Notes under the pieces: generated by a model
What the model was told of the DNA's origin: nothing
The model's database searches: none
Seen by the model: only the letters and a program-made list of their open reading frames with translations
Position numbers and translations under genes: made by a program
Source: Clostridiales bacterium
Lineage (GTDB): Bacteria; Bacillota; Clostridia; Christensenellales; UBA1242
Direction of reading: 5' to 3'
Length of the DNA: 12,218 nucleotides
NCBI GenBank assembly: GCA_003453435.1
Contig: DMLH01000061.1
Coordinates: forward strand, 1 to 12,218
Shown: positions 11,932-12,218 of the stretch, piece by piece
Position numbering within the stretch: position 1 is the first letter of the stretch
Layout of the letters: each line of letters opens with the position of its first letter

Positions 11932-12218
11932 TCAATCGTAATAAGTGAATAGTGCTTGGTAGTTTTCAACCGCCGACATATCACCCAAATCATCAATATC
12001 ATCTAAATTATTCGATTGAATTAGGTCTACTTTAAATTGGATTTTAAATTCGAGATTTACGAAGCTGTTATCTGCCGTTTTATCAAACTTTACTTCACCC
12101 TTTGGTATAGTTCCTAAGGCTTCAACTGAGCCATAAACACATTTATTGTCTGTATCATTAAATTGAGTGTTTGATACATTGTAAAAATACAAGTAATCAT
12201 ACAAACTATTTAAATCTT
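11932..12218 (-). CDS. Unrecognised protein, C-terminal part (5' end outside window)
   Basis: The minus-strand frame is open from the right edge to a TGA at 11934-11932, giving at least 95 residues. A TTG at 12204 could start it, but no ribosome binding site is visible and the frame continues to the edge, so a longer gene is more likely. The visible part is rich in Asp, Asn, Tyr and Phe, with alternating hydrophobic stretches such as FVNLEFKIQFKVDLIQ that suggest beta strands, and an acidic segment DDIDDLGD near the end. There is one cysteine and no membrane helix. The composition would suit a surface or secreted protein, but that is a guess. A terminator follows at 11850-11891. Confidence 0.55.
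   Translation of the reverse strand, partial: DLNSLYDYLYFYNVSNTQFNDTDNKCVYGSVEALGTIPKGEVKFDKTADNSFVNLEFKIQFKVDLIQSNNLDDIDDLGDMSAVENYQALFTYYD

Overview
The window looks like chromosomal, origin-proximal DNA from a low-GC Gram-positive bacterium of the Firmicutes/Clostridia type. This rests on strong A+T richness, three perfect Firmicutes-type parS sites beside parA-parB, a T-box leader in front of thrS, GGAGG-type ribosome binding sites and A-tract/hairpin/T-tract terminators. The code is standard: TAA, TAG and TGA all end genes and Trp is TGG. I cannot name the species; an uncultured gut-type Clostridia is an inference.

Layout. Bases 1-1176 are the 3' part of gyrA, covering the DNA-wrapping C-terminal domain, followed by a terminator. 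rsmG (1404-2123) has its own promoter and terminator. A 330-base spacer carries three parS sites and the parA promoter, followed by the parA-parB operon (2454-4220). A bidirectional terminator separates parB from the convergent pepF (4291-6087, minus). pepF and fhs (6234-7874, plus) diverge from a short AT-rich promoter region. Another bidirectional terminator separates fhs from a minus-strand cysteine-peptidase-like Amidase_6 protein (7973-8449). Next, also on the minus strand, is a small unknown gene (start 9016). It meets an in-frame TAA at 8759-8761, yet the same frame stays open to 8573, just before a terminator. Its promoter has a run of about nine or ten C between the -35 and -10 boxes. 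The plus-strand thrS (9519-11276) is preceded by a strong promoter and a complete threonine T-box leader. It converges on tspO (11350-11814, minus). The 3' end of an unrecognised minus-strand gene runs off the right edge.

How the genes fit together. gyrA, rsmG and parA-parB are origin-region housekeeping genes for supercoiling, 16S rRNA methylation and chromosome segregation. ParB should load on the adjacent parS sites, one of which lies just upstream of the parA promoter. fhs supplies 10-formyl-THF, pepF degrades peptides, and thrS is controlled by uncharged tRNA-Thr.

Most interesting signals: (1) a homopolymer in a promoter spacer, the layout of a slippage-driven on/off or rheostat promoter; (2) the gene it drives is split by one in-frame stop; (3) rsmG and fhs have -10 boxes exactly six bases before ATG and no Shine-Dalgarno, so they are probably leaderless; (4) GyrA has a degenerate GyrA-box (QHRAGQG) plus a repeat-rich insertion between propeller blades. 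No CRISPR array, insertion sequence, tRNA or rRNA gene was seen.
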